Of a stretch of DNA of 64,000 nucleotides, positions 62,594-64,000 are shown one piece after another (the first letter of the stretch is position 1; the number at the start of each line of letters is the position of its first letter). The translations under genes were made by a program, and so were the position numbers. The stretch is from the NCBI RefSeq assembly GCF_019059575.1, contig NW_024882889.1, forward strand, positions 1 through 64,000, given 5' to 3'. The DNA is from Amphibalanus amphitrite. Lineage: Eukaryota; Arthropoda; Thecostraca; Balanomorpha; Balanidae. A model generated the notes under the pieces. It was given only the letters and a program-made list of their open reading frames with translations, had not been told where the DNA came from and did not search any database.

Positions 62594-62837
62594 GTGAGAG
62601 AGCTCTCCATTTCCTGGCTCTTCCACCCCGTGAACATATTCCGATTTCCGATACGTTCCGGGATGTCCTGGGATGTCCTTAGATTCCAAAGAATACCCTG
62701 CTACGGTCTCAGGATGCTTTTCGCGCTCTACGAAGAGAGGAAAGTGAAAACATGTCAAAAAAACATCTGATCAGGGGCTGAAGTCTCGCTCCTTAGGTTG
62801 AGCAATGATCGTACATTCCACTTTCCAATGTCGATAC
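62594..62837. other. Start of the next PTB intron
   Basis: Opens with GTGAGAGAG. No further exon was seen before the repeat element that follows. Confidence 0.6.
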
Positions 62838-63235
62838 ACTGAAAACTTTTTTACCATTTCCTGAAGGGTAAACCCGCCATAGCATGGTAGCTTGACACAC
62901 AGACGTTTTTTACCACCTTCCAGATGGTAAATTTTACTCTTTCATGAAGAGTAAACTCGCCAGGGAGGGGTAACATGACACACAGACGTTTTTTACCATC
63001 TTCTGAATGGTAAACTCTTTTGATTTACTCTTGTCTAGAGTGTAACATTTTTTGGGTTACACTCTTTGAAAGGGTAAATCTTAAACGGAACCCTTTTCTA
63101 GGGAGTAACGCATCATCTACTCTGTGCTTTACCCTCCTACAGAGAGCATATTCTTCTGGCCTACCCTTTGTCACATGGTAATGTTTACTCTTTCCTTTAG
63201 TGTAAACCCCCCAGAGGATGGTAACAGACTCACAG
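62838..63235. mobile_element. GGTAAA-motif element, right end not found
   Basis: It begins CACTGAAAACTTTTTTACCA after a TA, like the CACTG end of the 21.6-23.8 kb element. It continues as interspersed GGTAAA / TTTACC words in both orientations. TGACACACAGACGTTTTTTA occurs at 62893 and 62976 (83 bases apart), with a decayed third copy near 63223. No matching inverted right end was found, so it is probably truncated or the end is diverged. No coding capacity. Confidence 0.5.
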
Positions 63236-64000
63236 ACGCTTGCTTCAGAAGCTTCACGAAGCTTCTGTTAACCGGAGCTCACCAACTAAAAAACATGCTT
63301 CAAGAGCAACAATGTATATTTGGCTTCCGTACAAACAATACGAGGGGCACACCAGCCATGAACATTGTGAGACTCTTCACTTATGCATACGAATTTATAC
63401 GAAGCGTTCAGCAATGCACAAGCGGTAAATAAACACCACGATACAACTTGAATGCACTTTGAATGTGAATACAAGACATTCAGCGCCCTCATATTGGATA
63501 AGGCACAGCGCACAATATTTGAAGAGAGCGACGGCGTTCCTGGGTGGTCGCCCGTCTGCGTGAGATAATGAGACTGGATCACTACAGTGCAAGGCTTTTT
63601 CAAAGTCACCAACAAAATGCATAAACTTGTAGCATCACAACAAAATTAATGTACGTACTCACAACCTAGGCCACGTGGCCGTGCACGGGGTCCTGTTAAC
63701 CAGGTCAAATTAGCACCACTCAACGGCATGCAATGCTCTAGCACATCGGTACTTACAATAAAATGTCCACAGAGGCTCTATAGGCGATGAGCAGCACACA
63801 AGCACAATCACCAACGGCCACGCCGCGCGGCACCGACACTGCTCACATCCGCTCTCGGAGACCAACGGCCGAAAACTGACAGATGCGCGCGGCCTTCAAA
63901 CCGCAAACGGCCGATCTCGTTTCTGATTGGCTGAGTGATTCCATTTCAAATATCATCTTCACGAGGGTAAACAAGATCCACGCATGAAACGACTATCTGT
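63236..64000. other. Right-edge stretch, intron or unassigned
   Basis: The minus strand near 63590-63500 reads GACGGGCGACCACC followed by GGAACGCCG. That resembles the 3' part of 5S rRNA (GATGGG.GACCGCC.GGGAA..CCG), and is followed by unrelated sequence, as in a 5S-derived SINE. The match is short and not secure. The rest holds nothing I can assign. Confidence 0.3.

Overview
This is a eukaryotic, probably arthropod, genomic window that is almost entirely non-coding. It has about even base composition overall, sharp swings between CG-rich and AT-rich blocks, very long dinucleotide and hexanucleotide microsatellites, and several DNA-transposon relics. A crustacean such as a barnacle would fit, but the sequence does not fix the species. 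No complete protein-coding gene, rRNA gene or CRISPR array is present.

The one protein-coding feature I can name is a 90-base, 30-codon exon at 62504-62593 on the + strand, with a textbook branch point, acceptor and donor. Its product (RGSEEL..VPTNG..NNNDAKK) matches the N-terminal leader of polypyrimidine-tract-binding protein (vertebrate PTBP1-3, fly hephaestus: RGSDEL..TNG..NGNDSKK), just ahead of RRM1. The window therefore probably covers the 5' end of a very large PTB gene running rightwards, with the RRM exons beyond the right edge. Three candidate alternative first coding exons lie upstream on the same strand: 39152-39296 (ATG at 39189), 47382-47462, and a CpG-rich leader ending in ATG|GTGAGT at 54638. 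All three end in phase 0, as the PTB exon requires. Everything else right of about 39 kb would then be intron. Left of that, the sequence may be a further upstream intron or intergenic DNA.

Layout. 0-3.2 kb: a GA / GGGGAC microsatellite and a large inverted pair of one repeat. 3.65-4.2 kb: a hAT-like element with an internal GC-rich satellite. 5.76-7.6 kb: a TIR element with a possible TGCA target duplication. 8.78-10.07 kb: a decayed mariner with perfect 31-bp TIRs. 14.6-17.7 kb: CG-rich DNA with no recognised gene. 17.87-18.45 kb: a 578-bp CT tract. 21.58-23.80 kb: a 2.2-kb TIR element whose right half is an array of a GGGAGTC motif at a 21-bp spacing. 24.72-25.03 kb: a hAT-like GGAGTC element with a perfect 8-bp target duplication. 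25.9-33.7 kb: several minisatellites and an element with GAGCGAGC ends. 38.26-38.43 kb: a second CT tract. 45.58-46.48 kb: a piggyBac-type MITE. 54-57 kb: the CG-rich candidate promoter region. 62.5 kb: the PTB exon, followed by another motif-repeat element and two weak Pol III-like remnants in the neighbourhood.

The points most worth following up are the PTB exon and its candidate alternative starts, a juxtaposed acceptor/donor that looks like a recursive splice site at 39151/39152, long CU tracts (the PTB binding motif) on the same strand as the PTB exon, and the helically phased 21-bp array inside the 21.6-23.8 kb element.
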